From an uncultured Oscillospiraceae bacterium (GTDB taxonomy: Bacteria; Bacillota_A; Clostridia; Oscillospirales; Oscillospiraceae): DNA of 10,202 nucleotides. Positions 1-7,921 of the stretch are shown here, in pieces (within the stretch, counting starts at the first letter, position 1; every line of letters begins with the position of its first letter). A program made the translations under genes and the position numbers. The DNA is taken from contig CAAGIU010000413.1 in NCBI GenBank assembly GCA_900770015.1, positions 1 through 10,202 of the forward strand, given 5' to 3'. The notes beneath the pieces were generated by a model that was not told where the DNA came from, did no database searches, and worked only from the letters and a program-made list of their open reading frames with translations.

Positions 1-829
1 CTACGCTAAGGCCGGCCTGCCCACCGCCCGGTATCACCTGGTGGAGGGCTACGAGGACGCGGAGGAGTTTGCCCACCTGGTTGGCTACCCCGTGGTGGTC
101 AAGCCCGATAACGGCGTGGGCGCCAACAACACCTACAAGCTCCATAACGACGAAGAGCTGCGGTTCTTCATGGATACCAAGGACGACAATGTGTACATCA
201 TGGAGGAGTTCGTCAACGGCTATGTCCAGACCTACGATGCCATCATCGATTCCAAGGGTGAGCCCCTCTTCGAGTCCGGCAACATCACGCCCCTGTCCCT
301 GATGGACATCGTCAACGAGGGCGGCGACTCCGTGTACTATCTTGTCAAGGACCTGCCCGACGCCATCCGGGATGCCGGTCTGCGCACCGTCAAGTCCTTC
401 GGCGTCAAGAGCCGCTTCATCCACCTGGAGTTCTTCATCCTCAACGAGGATCAGGAAGGCCTGGGCAAGAAGGGCGACATTCTGGGCCTGGAAGTCAACA
501 TGCGTCCCGCAGGCGGCTACACCCCCGAGATGTACAACTACAGCCAGGAGACCGACGTCTACAAGATCTGGGCCGATATGGTGGCCTTTGATACCAACAC
601 CAAGTCCATCGGCAACCACCACTACTGCGCCTTCTACAGCCGCCGCGACGGCAAGGTCTACAAGATGGACGACTACGAGATCAACATGAAATACGGCCAC
701 TGCATGAAGATGAGAGGCCGCATCCCCGAAGCTCTTTCCGGCGCCATGGCCAACCAGATGTATGTCTGCAACTTCGACACCGAAGAGGAAATGAACCGGT
801 TCTTCGAAGACATGGCAGCAACCTATTGA
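1..829 (+). CDS. ATP-grasp domain protein, 5'-truncated by the window
   Basis: The reading frame is open from base 2, so the start lies upstream; 275 residues are visible. The fragment matches the central and C-terminal parts of an ATP-grasp enzyme, the fold that joins a carboxylate to an amine or similar nucleophile through an acyl-phosphate at the cost of ATP. Visible signs are the YPVVVKP strand with the ATP-binding lysine (about residue 34) followed by a glycine-rich DNGVGANN loop, an YIMEEFVNG hinge-type segment, and the metal-binding pair HLEFF (E143) and LEVNMRPAGG (E164, N166, R168). The tail after about residue 200 is a C-terminal domain I do not recognise. Substrate cannot be told from sequence; carbamoyl-phosphate-synthase-like and amino acid ligase-like annotations are both common for such proteins. 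A strong terminator follows at once, so this gene ends a transcription unit separate from the ABC genes. The ATP-grasp call is secure; the specific reaction is not. Confidence 0.85.
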   Translation, partial: YAKAGLPTARYHLVEGYEDAEEFAHLVGYPVVVKPDNGVGANNTYKLHNDEELRFFMDTKDDNVYIMEEFVNGYVQTYDAIIDSKGEPLFESGNITPLSLMDIVNEGGDSVYYLVKDLPDAIRDAGLRTVKSFGVKSRFIHLEFFILNEDQEGLGKKGDILGLEVNMRPAGGYTPEMYNYSQETDVYKIWADMVAFDTNTKSIGNHHYCAFYSRRDGKVYKMDDYEINMKYGHCMKMRGRIPEALSGAMANQMYVCNFDTEEEMNRFFEDMAATY

Positions 830-837
830 TTATCTTC

Positions 838-866
838 CCCGCCTCCAAAACGGAGGCGGGTTTTTT
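838..866 (+). terminator. Rho-independent terminator after the ATP-grasp gene
   Basis: A perfect 9-bp GC-rich stem (CCCGCCTCC at 838-846 with GGAGGCGGG at 852-860) closes an AAAAC loop and is followed directly by six T residues at 861-866. It begins 8 bases past the stop codon at 827-829. This is a textbook intrinsic terminator. Confidence 0.95.
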
Positions 867-970
867 ATGTGCGGCAAAACGGAAGCGGCTTGGAATCCGA
901 CAATTTCACGTGGTCAAAAGGTCCCATTTTCGGTACGTTTCTCCATCTTCTGTTAATTTTTTACTGCATC

Positions 971-999
971 TTGACAGTCTGCTGTGAAACGTATACAAT
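971..999 (+). promoter_or_regulatory. SigA-type promoter for the ABC exporter operon
   Basis: A perfect -35 box TTGACA (971-976) is separated by 17 bp from a near-perfect -10 box TACAAT (994-999). Transcription should start near 1006, giving a leader of about 28 nt before the ATG at 1034. This position decides the start of the ABC ATPase gene, since any start upstream of about 1006 would not be in the transcript. The 100 bp between the preceding terminator and this promoter show no gene and no clear operator. Confidence 0.85.
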
Positions 1000-1033
1000 G
1001 ATGTCGAAAACCATTACGAAAGAAGAGATCCCC

Positions 1034-1741
1034 ATGCTCACTGTGGAACACCTGACAAAGAAATACGGCAAGGTCACGGCCTGCAACGACGTCAATCTGC
1101 ATCTGGACCCGGGCAGCGTCACTGTGCTGCTGGGCCCCAACGGCGCAGGCAAGAGCACACTGATGAAGTCCATCATCGGTTTTTTGCAGTACGAGGGAAA
1201 TATCACCGTGGCAGGCTGCTCCAACAAATCCCCCCAGGCCCGCTCCATTCTGGGATATATCCCGGAAATGCCCAGCCTCTACCCCAACCTGACCGTCTCC
1301 GAGCACATGGAATTTCTGGCCCGGGCCTACCGGCTGAAGGACTACCGTCAGCGTGTTGACGAGCTGTTTGCAAAATTTGAGCTGGACGACAAGCGCAAAA
1401 AATTCGGCGACGAGCTCTCCAAGGGCATGCAGCAGAAGCTGAATATCTGCCTCGGCCTGCTGCCGGAGCCCAGGCTCCTGCTGCTGGATGAGCCCATGAT
1501 CGGTCTGGACCCCCATGCCATCAAGGAGCTGAAGGCCTCCATGGAGCAGATGCGCGCCGAAGGAAGAACGCTGCTGGTCTCCACCCACATCATCGACAGC
1601 GTGGATATGCTCTGGGACCGGGCGCTGATTATGCGCGACGGCGTGATCCATGCCAACCTCACCCGGCAGGAGCTGGAGGAGGACGGCAGGACGCTGGAGC
1701 AGCTGTTCTTCGATGTGACCGAAGGAGGCCTGGAGGTCTGA
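1034..1741 (+). CDS. ABC transporter ATP-binding protein
   Basis: This 235-residue protein is the cytoplasmic ATPase of an ABC exporter; it hydrolyses ATP to power the permease encoded next to it. All nucleotide-binding elements are present: Walker A GPNGAGKST (34-42), signature loop LSKGM (128-132), Walker B LLLLDEP with D152 and catalytic E153, D-loop GLDP, and the switch histidine H185 in STHI. The signature is the LSKGM variant rather than LSGGQ, as is common in ATPases paired with ABC-2-type permeases. An upstream in-frame start would add 55 residues, but the SigA promoter at 971-999 lies inside that extension and the ABC fold begins at MLTVEHLTKKYG, so ATG 1034 is chosen. An AGAAGAG-like ribosome site precedes it. 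The stop is one base before the next start, implying coupled translation and a shared complex. Substrate unknown. Confidence 0.95.
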   Translation: MLTVEHLTKKYGKVTACNDVNLHLDPGSVTVLLGPNGAGKSTLMKSIIGFLQYEGNITVAGCSNKSPQARSILGYIPEMPSLYPNLTVSEHMEFLARAYRLKDYRQRVDELFAKFELDDKRKKFGDELSKGMQQKLNICLGLLPEPRLLLLDEPMIGLDPHAIKELKASMEQMRAEGRTLLVSTHIIDSVDMLWDRALIMRDGVIHANLTRQELEEDGRTLEQLFFDVTEGGLEV

Positions 1742-1742
1742 C

Positions 1743-4358
1743 ATGAGATTATTCGGTTATTACGCCCTGCACAGCTTTGTGAACCAACTGAAAAAGCTGT
1801 GCCGGACCTGGGTGCTGGTATTCATCCTGGTGTGTCTCGTCCTGGGCGGCCTCATCGGCTTCGGCGCCGCCATGCTGGAGGACACCGTGGAGGAAAACGC
1901 CGCTGCTTCCGCGCAAACGCAGGAGGCTCCGATTTCCGAAAAGGAAGAAGCCTCCCTTCCCATCAGTGCTTCCGCCATCATCGAGCTGGCGGCAGGCGGT
2001 GCGATCATGGCGCTGTTCTTCTTTGAGGCCATCAGCGCCGACAAAAACGGCAGCAAAATCTTCCTGCCTGCGGATGTCAATCTGCTGTTCCCATCCCCCA
2101 TGAAGCCACAGTCTGTGCTGATGTTCCGGCTGGCCACTCAACTGGGTACGGCACTGATTGCTTCCATCTACATTGTGTTCCAGCTTCCCAACCTGATCCT
2201 CAACGCAGGTCTCACCGGCTGGGCGGCAATGGGCATTCTCGCCGCCTGGTTTTCCTCCATTCTCGTTGGAAAGCTCCTGCAGGTGCTGCTCTACACGGTC
2301 TGCTCCTCCAAGCCCGGACTCAAGCCCCTTCTGAGAAAGGGAATCTATGCTTTTGCCATTGTGCTGTTGGGGAGCTTCTTCCTGTTCTGGAAGGCCGGCG
2401 GGGAGGAAATTCTGCCTGCGGCTGACCGGTTTTTCAACGCCCCCCTTACCCGCTGGATTCCCTACTGGGGCTGGCTGAAGGGACTCACCGTCTTCATTGC
2501 GGAGGAGAACTGGCCCTGTGCCGCCACCTGCTTCGGCCTTCTGGCCGCAGGCTGCGCAGCGCTGGTGTGGTTCATCTGGCATATAAACGCGGATTTCTAT
2601 GAAGACGCCATGGCAAAGTCCGAGGAGACCGCTGCCCTGATGGAAAAGGCCCGCTCCGAGAAAACCAGCGGCACCGCCGTAACCCAGCAGCGCAGGAAGG
2701 ATCGCAGTGAGCGTCTGCGGCGTGACGGAATGCGCCACGGCTGGGGTGCCAGCGTATTCTTCCACAAAACCATGTACAACCGCTTCCGGTTTGCCCATCT
2801 TGGATTCCTGACCAAGACCATGGAGACCTATTTCGTCGCCGCATTGGGCACCGCCGCCGCCATGCGTTGGTTCTTCCATAATCCCGACCCGCTGCCTGTG
2901 GCACTGGTGCTGGGGGCTCTGGTGTTCTTCCGGGCCATGGGCAATCCCCTGGCGGAGGACACCGGAATGGACTTCTTCCGGCTGATCCCCGAATCCACCT
3001 GGCAGAAACTCTTCTTTTCCCTGCTGGGCGGCACCGTCGGCTGCCTGATGGATCTGATTCTGCCCATGCTGGCTGCGTCCATCCTGCTGATGGTGAATCC
3101 CGTGAAGCTGCTCATCTGGCTGCCGCTGATTGTCAGCGTGGATTTCTACGCCTCCAGCGTGGTGACCTTCATCGATCTGTCCGTCCCCGCCTCCATTGGA
3201 AAGACCATTAAGACGCTCATCACCATTCTCTTCATCTACTTTGGCCTGCTGCCCGATGCGGCAATTCTGGCCTTCGGCATTGCGCTGGGACACACTGCCC
3301 CCGCCGCTCTGGGAGCCACGCTTCTGAATCTGCTGCTGGGGATCCTTGCCTTCAGTCTGGCCTCGGTGTTCCTGCAGCCCAAAGGAAGAGACTATGTTCC
3401 CGCCGTGGCCAATCAGGATCTGAAAGCGGCAAAGCGGCAGTTTTCCAGAATGGGTCTTTCCATTCTGGCCATTCTGCTGCTGGCCACCGTTTTCCAGCTA
3501 GTGATGCTCTATGCTGCCCTGTCTCTTTTCCCCGATTTGCTGATGGGAAGCTGGGGCATCTGGATCGCAACCTTTGTACCCCAGTATGCCATCGCCATGC
3601 CGGTGGGAATGCTGCTGCTGAAAAAGGTTCCCGCCCATCGTCCGGAAGCCCGGAAGCTCGGTCTTTCCCGGGGTGTGAAATTCGGATTTGTCTGCATTTT
3701 CATGATGTACGCCGGAAATCTCCTGGGCACGCTGGTGACCACCGTCGCCGGTCTGCTTTTCTCCACCGAGGTAATGAACCCCCTGATGGGTTACATTACG
3801 GGAGACAACCTGACGGCGCAGGTGCTGATCGTGGTGATCCTGGCGCCGATACTGGAGGAGCTGATCTTCCGCAGAATGCTGATTGACCGGATGTGCATCT
3901 ACGGCGGCAAAACCGCGGTCCTTCTGTCTGCGCTGCTCTTCGGCCTGTTCCACGGCAATTTCTCCCAGTTCTTCTATGCCTTCGGGCTGGGTCTGGTTTT
4001 CGGCTACATCTATCTGAACACCGGAAGACTGCGCTACAGCGTCATCGCCCACATGGTCATCAACTTCATGGGCAGCATCCTTGCGCCGGCGCTTCTGAAG
4101 CGGCTGCCCACGGAGCCTGCCGAGGGCGCCCTCTCCCCCTGGACGCTGGCCTACGGCGGTTATGTGGCGCTGCTCATTGCCGGAAGCCTTACGGGACTGG
4201 TGCTGCTGTGCATGAACGCCGGAAGTCTCCGCTTCCCTGCCGGAGAACTGGAGCTTCCCAGGGGAAAGCGCTTTCGCGTCAGCTGCCTGAATGCAGGCAT
4301 GCTCCTGATGATACTCATCTGCACAGTCCTGATGATCTCCACGCTGGCAGGCGTCTGA
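1743..4358 (+). CDS. ABC exporter permease fused to a CPBP intramembrane protease
   Basis: An 871-residue polytopic membrane protein made of two parts. Residues 1 to about 620 resemble the putative ABC-exporter permease family (PF16962 type): many hydrophobic helices, an early conserved-looking stretch with DVNLLFPSPMKP near residue 115, an acidic Glu/Gln-rich extracytoplasmic loop near residues 45-75, and a highly charged cytoplasmic loop near 290-335. Residues from about 640 form a CPBP (Abi, PF02517) glutamic-type intramembrane protease with all three motifs: EELIFR (E705, E706, R710), FGLFH (F733, H737) and HMVIN (H770, N774). The catalytic glutamates and histidines are therefore intact. 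CPBP enzymes cleave or bind membrane proteins, as in prenyl-protein processing and bacteriocin immunity. A GGAGG ribosome site lies 6 nt before the ATG, inside the end of the ATPase gene. Permease and protease fusions are known as an annotation class but uncommon. The transported substrate and the protease target are unknown. Confidence 0.88.
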   Translation: MRLFGYYALHSFVNQLKKLCRTWVLVFILVCLVLGGLIGFGAAMLEDTVEENAAASAQTQEAPISEKEEASLPISASAIIELAAGGAIMALFFFEAISADKNGSKIFLPADVNLLFPSPMKPQSVLMFRLATQLGTALIASIYIVFQLPNLILNAGLTGWAAMGILAAWFSSILVGKLLQVLLYTVCSSKPGLKPLLRKGIYAFAIVLLGSFFLFWKAGGEEILPAADRFFNAPLTRWIPYWGWLKGLTVFIAEENWPCAATCFGLLAAGCAALVWFIWHINADFYEDAMAKSEETAALMEKARSEKTSGTAVTQQRRKDRSERLRRDGMRHGWGASVFFHKTMYNRFRFAHLGFLTKTMETYFVAALGTAAAMRWFFHNPDPLPVALVLGALVFFRAMGNPLAEDTGMDFFRLIPESTWQKLFFSLLGGTVGCLMDLILPMLAASILLMVNPVKLLIWLPLIVSVDFYASSVVTFIDLSVPASIGKTIKTLITILFIYFGLLPDAAILAFGIALGHTAPAALGATLLNLLLGILAFSLASVFLQPKGRDYVPAVANQDLKAAKRQFSRMGLSILAILLLATVFQLVMLYAALSLFPDLLMGSWGIWIATFVPQYAIAMPVGMLLLKKVPAHRPEARKLGLSRGVKFGFVCIFMMYAGNLLGTLVTTVAGLLFSTEVMNPLMGYITGDNLTAQVLIVVILAPILEELIFRRMLIDRMCIYGGKTAVLLSALLFGLFHGNFSQFFYAFGLGLVFGYIYLNTGRLRYSVIAHMVINFMGSILAPALLKRLPTEPAEGALSPWTLAYGGYVALLIAGSLTGLVLLCMNAGSLRFPAGELELPRGKRFRVSCLNAGMLLMILICTVLMISTLAGV

Positions 4359-4378
4359 GCCTGCGTCCATACACAAAT

Positions 4379-4422
4379 CCGGGGCTTTGGAATCGCTTCT
4401 TTGCTTGATTCTGAAGCCCCGG
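4379..4422 (+). terminator. Large hairpin in the gap after the ABC operon (possible weak terminator)
   Basis: A 16-bp stem with two central G-T wobbles pairs 4379-4394 with 4407-4422 around a 12-nt loop. The outer nine pairs (CCGGGGCTT/AAGCCCCGG) are perfect. It lies 20 bp past the ABC permease stop, as expected for an intrinsic terminator, but no T-run follows; the next bases are TATGATATGATAG. It could slow or stop RNA polymerase inefficiently, protect the mRNA 3' end, or act as an operator-like inverted repeat for the promoter that starts at its edge. The hairpin is certain from sequence; its role is not. Confidence 0.5.
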
Positions 4423-4433
4423 TATGATATGAT
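4401..4433 (+). promoter_or_regulatory. Candidate promoter for the five-gene envelope operon
   Basis: TATGAT occurs twice, overlapping by one base (4423-4428 and 4428-4433), directly after the large hairpin. For the first copy a weak -35 (TTGCTT, 4401-4406) sits 16 bp upstream, in the hairpin loop. Start of transcription would be near 4435-4440, about 45 nt before the lipoprotein ATG. The -10 is good and the -35 is poor, so an activator or extra factor may be needed. No better promoter is visible in the gap. Confidence 0.45.
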
Positions 4434-4484
4434 AGATTTTGCTGATATTTCGGTCTTTACCCCGAACAAAGAAAGGATTCCCCT

Positions 4485-5378
4485 ATGCGACATTTCCGGA
4501 AAACCGCGGCGGCTCTTTCCCTGAGCCTGCTGCTTCTGCTTTCCATACTGTCCGGCTGTGCCAAAACCGGCGCCCCCGCCACCGAGCCGCCCCAGACCAC
4601 TGCGCCGGCGCCCAAAGTGCGTGAGGGCCTTCAGACCATTCTCATCGCCAGTCTGAAGGACTTTTCGCCGGACAAAGCCAGCGGCTACCGCAATGCACAG
4701 CAGGCCGACCTGCTCATGCTGCTGATTGTGGACGAGAAGGAAGGCTCCATCGCCTCCCTGCAGCTGAATCCCGATTCCCTGGTCACCTTCTCCCCCCAGG
4801 GCGCGGGCAGCGCATTGGAACTTCCTCTGGGCCAGGTTTTCTCCTACGGCAGCGGCGGCTCCGACAGCTGCCTGAGTCTGACCCGTTCCGCCTCCCGTCT
4901 TCTGAACGGCATCACCATTGACCACTATATGTTCTTCACCCTGGAAGCCGTGGGCATTGTCAACCGGATGATCGGCGGCGTGGAGGTGGAGGTCACCGAA
5001 GCGCTTCCCGGTCTGGAAGCAGGCAGCATCGTCCGCCTGTCCGACGATACCATCAACGCCTTTTTTGACTTCCGGGATGATTCCGATACCACAAACGAGG
5101 CCCATATGGGCCGCCAGCAGCAGTACATGATGAAGGCCTTCATCCCCTTTACCGCGCATATGCAGCAGGAGGATTTCCTGTCCAGGCTGACCATCCAGCT
5201 GGGCGACCGGCTTTCCACCGATCTGACCCTCTCCCAGATGGCCCAGCTGATGGAGCTGCTGGGCACCTGCACCCTGGATGAAACCATTCACCCCCTTCCC
5301 GGCAATGCCGAAGCAGGCGGCTTCCGGGTGGACCCCGGCGGGGCTGAGCAGCTCCTGAACGCCCTGTTTTACGACTGA
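4485..5378 (+). CDS. LCP-like (LytR-CpsA-Psr) lipoprotein with altered active site
   Basis: A 297-residue exported lipoprotein: basic start, hydrophobic core 8-22, and lipobox LSGC with the lipidated cysteine C25, then a Pro/Thr-rich linker. From about residue 50 the pattern follows the LCP fold, whose members transfer undecaprenyl-linked glycopolymers onto peptidoglycan or protein: QADLLMLLIVD (D75) corresponds to the RSDTxxL strand, LQLNPDSLV (93-100) to LSIPRDTLV, the GITIDHYMFF...MIGGVEVEV segment to the conserved middle, and FDFRDD...GRQQQ (R197, R210, Q211) to the RxR...RQ end. Several arginines that bind the lipid phosphate in canonical LCPs are replaced (see findings). Most LCPs use an uncleaved membrane anchor, so a lipobox is also unusual. 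An AAAGGA ribosome site supports the ATG. It heads a five-gene operon. Family assignment is by remembered motif pattern and is moderately confident; enzymatic activity is doubtful. Confidence 0.72.
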   Translation: MRHFRKTAAALSLSLLLLLSILSGCAKTGAPATEPPQTTAPAPKVREGLQTILIASLKDFSPDKASGYRNAQQADLLMLLIVDEKEGSIASLQLNPDSLVTFSPQGAGSALELPLGQVFSYGSGGSDSCLSLTRSASRLLNGITIDHYMFFTLEAVGIVNRMIGGVEVEVTEALPGLEAGSIVRLSDDTINAFFDFRDDSDTTNEAHMGRQQQYMMKAFIPFTAHMQQEDFLSRLTIQLGDRLSTDLTLSQMAQLMELLGTCTLDETIHPLPGNAEAGGFRVDPGGAEQLLNALFYD

Positions 5379-5417
5379 TTCTCCACCCCTCAAACAGATA
5401 CCATGCGGAGGTTTTTC

Positions 5418-7250
5418 ATGAACGACAACAACCAGAAGAAAAGCACGAAGAAGACCGGTTTTGTGGCAGGCGTTGTGGTCTGCCTTGTGCTGGTGGCCGC
5501 TTTGATCGCCATCGGAAACATCAAGCTGCCCACTCCGGCTCCCGCCCCCGTCCCCACCGAGGAAATCACCGTCGCCGCCACCGAAGCGCCGAAGGAGCTC
5601 ACCGTCAGCGACCTGATGCGGGAGGTGACCACGCTGAAAAAGGCGCTTGAGGATGCGGCCGAGGATCTGGCCGAGGGCAATCTGGAGCTTGCCAGCCTGA
5701 AGTTTGACAACGCAGACACCAAGGCTGTCACCATCCGCGATTCCATGGCCGCGTCCCTGGAAGCCATGGGCGACAGCATGCCCTCGCTGACGGCACAGAT
5801 GATGAACATTCAGGAGCTGACGGAGCTGGTGCAGCTGGCGAACCGCAATCTGCTGCAGCCCCTGATCGTGCAGCTTGGCGAGCATCCCATCTCCGGCGTT
5901 CTCTGCGAAGATGGCATCAACGTGTCCATTGCCTGGGATTACCTGGACTTTCTGGAATCCCGGATGCCGGAGCTGACGGAACTTGTCACCCGTGCGAATA
6001 GCGCTGACCTGAGCATTGTGGATTCCGACGGCGATATGACCGAATATCTGGACAAGCTCAGCCAGGTGCTGGATATCTATCAGGCTGATCCCAGTGTTCT
6101 GGCAAAAATGAAAACCGTTCTCGGCGCCGACGGCGACCGGCTGTATGTGGTTGCCGCCCAGAACAGCGCCGAAGTCCGGGCCTCCGGCGGCTTTCCCGGC
6201 GCCGTGGGCTCCATTCAGATCCGCGACAGCATTCTTGTTGTAAACGATTTTACCAAGGTCTACTCCGTTTTTGCCACCAACACTCCCCCCAGCGCCAACA
6301 TCACCCAGACAGAGGCCCGGCTGTTCCATTCCGGCCTCTCCGCTCCCAGAGACGCCGACTACTGCCCCGACTTCGAGCGGGTGGCATCCATCTGGGCCCT
6401 GGGCTATGAGAGCAAAATGGGCGAAAACGTGGACGGTGTGATCTCCATGACCCCCGCCATCGTGCAGACGCTCCTGGCCGCCATCGATGAGGAGATCACC
6501 CTGTTCGACGGTCTGGTCCTGGACGGCAGCAACGCCGCCAAGGTCCTGCAGCATGACCTGTATTTTAAGTATTTCGGCCCGGAATATGTCACAAACGCCG
6601 CCATCGTCACCGACCAGCTCTTTGCCGACGCCGCAAAGAAGCTGGTGCAGAAGGTCATGGAGAATCTGGAGCCGGATGACCTGATGGCCTATCTCTCCAT
6701 TGCCAAAGACGCCTTTGAAGACCGCACCCTGATGCTGTGGGCCAAGGACGAAGGCGAGCAGGCCCTGATCCGCAAGCTGGGCTGGGACGCCAGCCTCAAT
6801 GACGATCCCCGGAATCCCTGGGCGGGCGTCTATTTCAACTGCACCATCGCCAGCAAAATGGGCTGGTACCTGGCCGTGGACACCCAGCTCGGCAGCGGCA
6901 CCCCCAACGAGGACGGCAGCTATACCTACCCCATGACCGTAACCTTCACCAACACCATCACGGCGGAGGAGGTCCGCAGCGCTCAGGCCTACATCACCAG
7001 CGGCGCAGGCGGCACCTATACCGGCTCGGCATACTTCTTCGCCCCCGCCGGCGGCACCGTCAGCGACTTCCAGGCCCCGGGGGCATACGTTCAGAAAGCC
7101 ACCTATCACGACCTGGAGCTGGGCTTCATTTCCAGCTTCAGCATTGCCCCCGGCAAATCCCTGACCGTGACCTACAATCTGACCACCGCTCCCGGCGTTG
7201 ACACCGTGCCGGTGATCAGCCGCACCCCCACCATGCAGGAGTACCATTGA
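5418..7250 (+). CDS. Membrane-anchored DUF4012 domain protein
   Basis: A 610-residue protein with a short Lys-rich cytoplasmic tail, one transmembrane helix (about 14-33) and a Pro/Thr linker (about 38-56), placing the rest outside the membrane. Residues 60-230 are mostly helical, with a Glu/Leu/Lys-rich stretch near 65-100 that may form a coiled coil. The DUF4012 core starts at LGADGDRLYVVAAQN (235-249) and carries the diagnostic NSAEVRASGGF (249-259), followed by VDGVISMTP near 338-346 and, from about 465, a beta-rich C-terminal part after WYLAVDTQLG. The biochemical role of DUF4012 is unknown; such proteins often lie near LCP and surface-polysaccharide genes. An ATG 15 bases upstream is in frame, but CGGAGG at 5406-5411 lies between the two, 6 nt before ATG 5418, and fixes that start. 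The gap to the LCP-like gene is 39 nt and to the next gene 26 nt. Confidence 0.9.
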   Translation: MNDNNQKKSTKKTGFVAGVVVCLVLVAALIAIGNIKLPTPAPAPVPTEEITVAATEAPKELTVSDLMREVTTLKKALEDAAEDLAEGNLELASLKFDNADTKAVTIRDSMAASLEAMGDSMPSLTAQMMNIQELTELVQLANRNLLQPLIVQLGEHPISGVLCEDGINVSIAWDYLDFLESRMPELTELVTRANSADLSIVDSDGDMTEYLDKLSQVLDIYQADPSVLAKMKTVLGADGDRLYVVAAQNSAEVRASGGFPGAVGSIQIRDSILVVNDFTKVYSVFATNTPPSANITQTEARLFHSGLSAPRDADYCPDFERVASIWALGYESKMGENVDGVISMTPAIVQTLLAAIDEEITLFDGLVLDGSNAAKVLQHDLYFKYFGPEYVTNAAIVTDQLFADAAKKLVQKVMENLEPDDLMAYLSIAKDAFEDRTLMLWAKDEGEQALIRKLGWDASLNDDPRNPWAGVYFNCTIASKMGWYLAVDTQLGSGTPNEDGSYTYPMTVTFTNTITAEEVRSAQAYITSGAGGTYTGSAYFFAPAGGTVSDFQAPGAYVQKATYHDLELGFISSFSIAPGKSLTVTYNLTTAPGVDTVPVISRTPTMQEYH

Positions 7251-7276
7251 TTTTATTCCCATGAGGTGATCCGGAA

Positions 7277-7909
7277 ATGAGACGAACCATTGCCGCCATG
7301 CTGTTCCTTCTTGGCTTTCTGATGGCGGCGCTGACCCTGTGCACCGTCCGATATGCCATGTCGGCAGAGCCGGAAATTCTGGAAGCCCCCGCTTCCGCCG
7401 TCGCCACTGCCCGGCAGTGGCTGGATGCGGTATGCCGGGGGGACGACGACACCGCCTCCTCCCTGCTGTACGGCACTCCCGGCTTCGGTACGGCGCCGGA
7501 CAACGCCAGCCCCGCGGCACAGCAGCTGTGGCAGGCTTACCGCGGCAGTCTGGAATACAGCTTTGCAGGCGAATGCTATGCCACAAACTCCGGCGTTGCC
7601 GTGGATGTCACCCTGCAATGTCTGGACATTCCCGCGCTGCTGGACAGTCTGGAAAGCCGGGTGCAGACACTGCTGGACCAGAAAATGGAGTCCGCAAAGG
7701 GCAGCGACCTGCTTTTTGACGGGGAGGGGAACCTGAAAGACGAAGAAGCGGAAGACATCCTCTCCGATGCCCTTCTGCTGGCGCTGGGGCGGCAAATGCC
7801 CCTGCAGGAACAGGGCATCACCCTGTCTCTGGTTTTCGATCAGGGCTCCTGGTGGGTTCTGCCGGAGGCAGATGCGCTCAGCATCCTGTCCGGCTCCTTT
7901 TCCGGCTGA
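7277..7909 (+). CDS. Small membrane-anchored extracytoplasmic protein, probable NTF2-like fold
   Basis: A 210-residue protein I do not recognise by name. It has an N-terminal hydrophobic helix (about 5-24) that is either an anchor or a signal peptide; no lipobox is seen (LTLC lacks the small residue before Cys). The exported part begins with ATARQWLDAVCRGDDDTASSLL, a helix pattern typical of NTF2-like/DUF4878-like domains, followed by alternating strands and ending in a GSWWVLPEADALSILSG segment that resembles the last strand and helix of such folds. These domains usually bind ligands or partner proteins and rarely are enzymes. Its place between the DUF4012 gene and the Lgt-like gene, with gaps of 26 and 12 nt, suggests an accessory subunit of the same envelope complex. 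A GAGGTGA ribosome site lies 7 nt before the ATG. The gene is certain; the fold is a tentative reading. Confidence 0.75.
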   Translation: MRRTIAAMLFLLGFLMAALTLCTVRYAMSAEPEILEAPASAVATARQWLDAVCRGDDDTASSLLYGTPGFGTAPDNASPAAQQLWQAYRGSLEYSFAGECYATNSGVAVDVTLQCLDIPALLDSLESRVQTLLDQKMESAKGSDLLFDGEGNLKDEEAEDILSDALLLALGRQMPLQEQGITLSLVFDQGSWWVLPEADALSILSGSFSG

Positions 7910-7921
7910 TGGGAGGAAATC

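Noticed and set aside
869..1033. Upstream extension of the ABC ATPase frame by 55 codons
   Set aside because: The extension covers the TTGACA-N17-TACAAT promoter, would start before the predicted transcript begins, and shows no ABC-family homology; the fold starts at ATG 1034.
4439..4624. A short + strand frame overlapping the start of the LCP-like gene
   Set aside because: It overlaps the signal peptide region of a well-supported lipoprotein gene in another frame, lacks its own ribosome site and shows no domain.
5403..5417. Start of the DUF4012 gene at the upstream ATG
   Set aside because: The CGGAGG ribosome site lies downstream of this ATG and at proper distance from ATG 5418, so the earlier ATG is not the likely start.
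3498..7586. A 1362-codon open frame on the minus strand across the permease end, the LCP-like gene and the DUF4012 gene
   Set aside because: Its translation is rich in Gly, His, Gln and Ala with no recognisable domain, while the + strand genes beneath it have clear families, ribosome sites and motifs. Long antisense frames arise easily in GC-rich codon-biased DNA. The minus-strand frames at 1749-3293 and 8806-9843 are rejected for the same reason.
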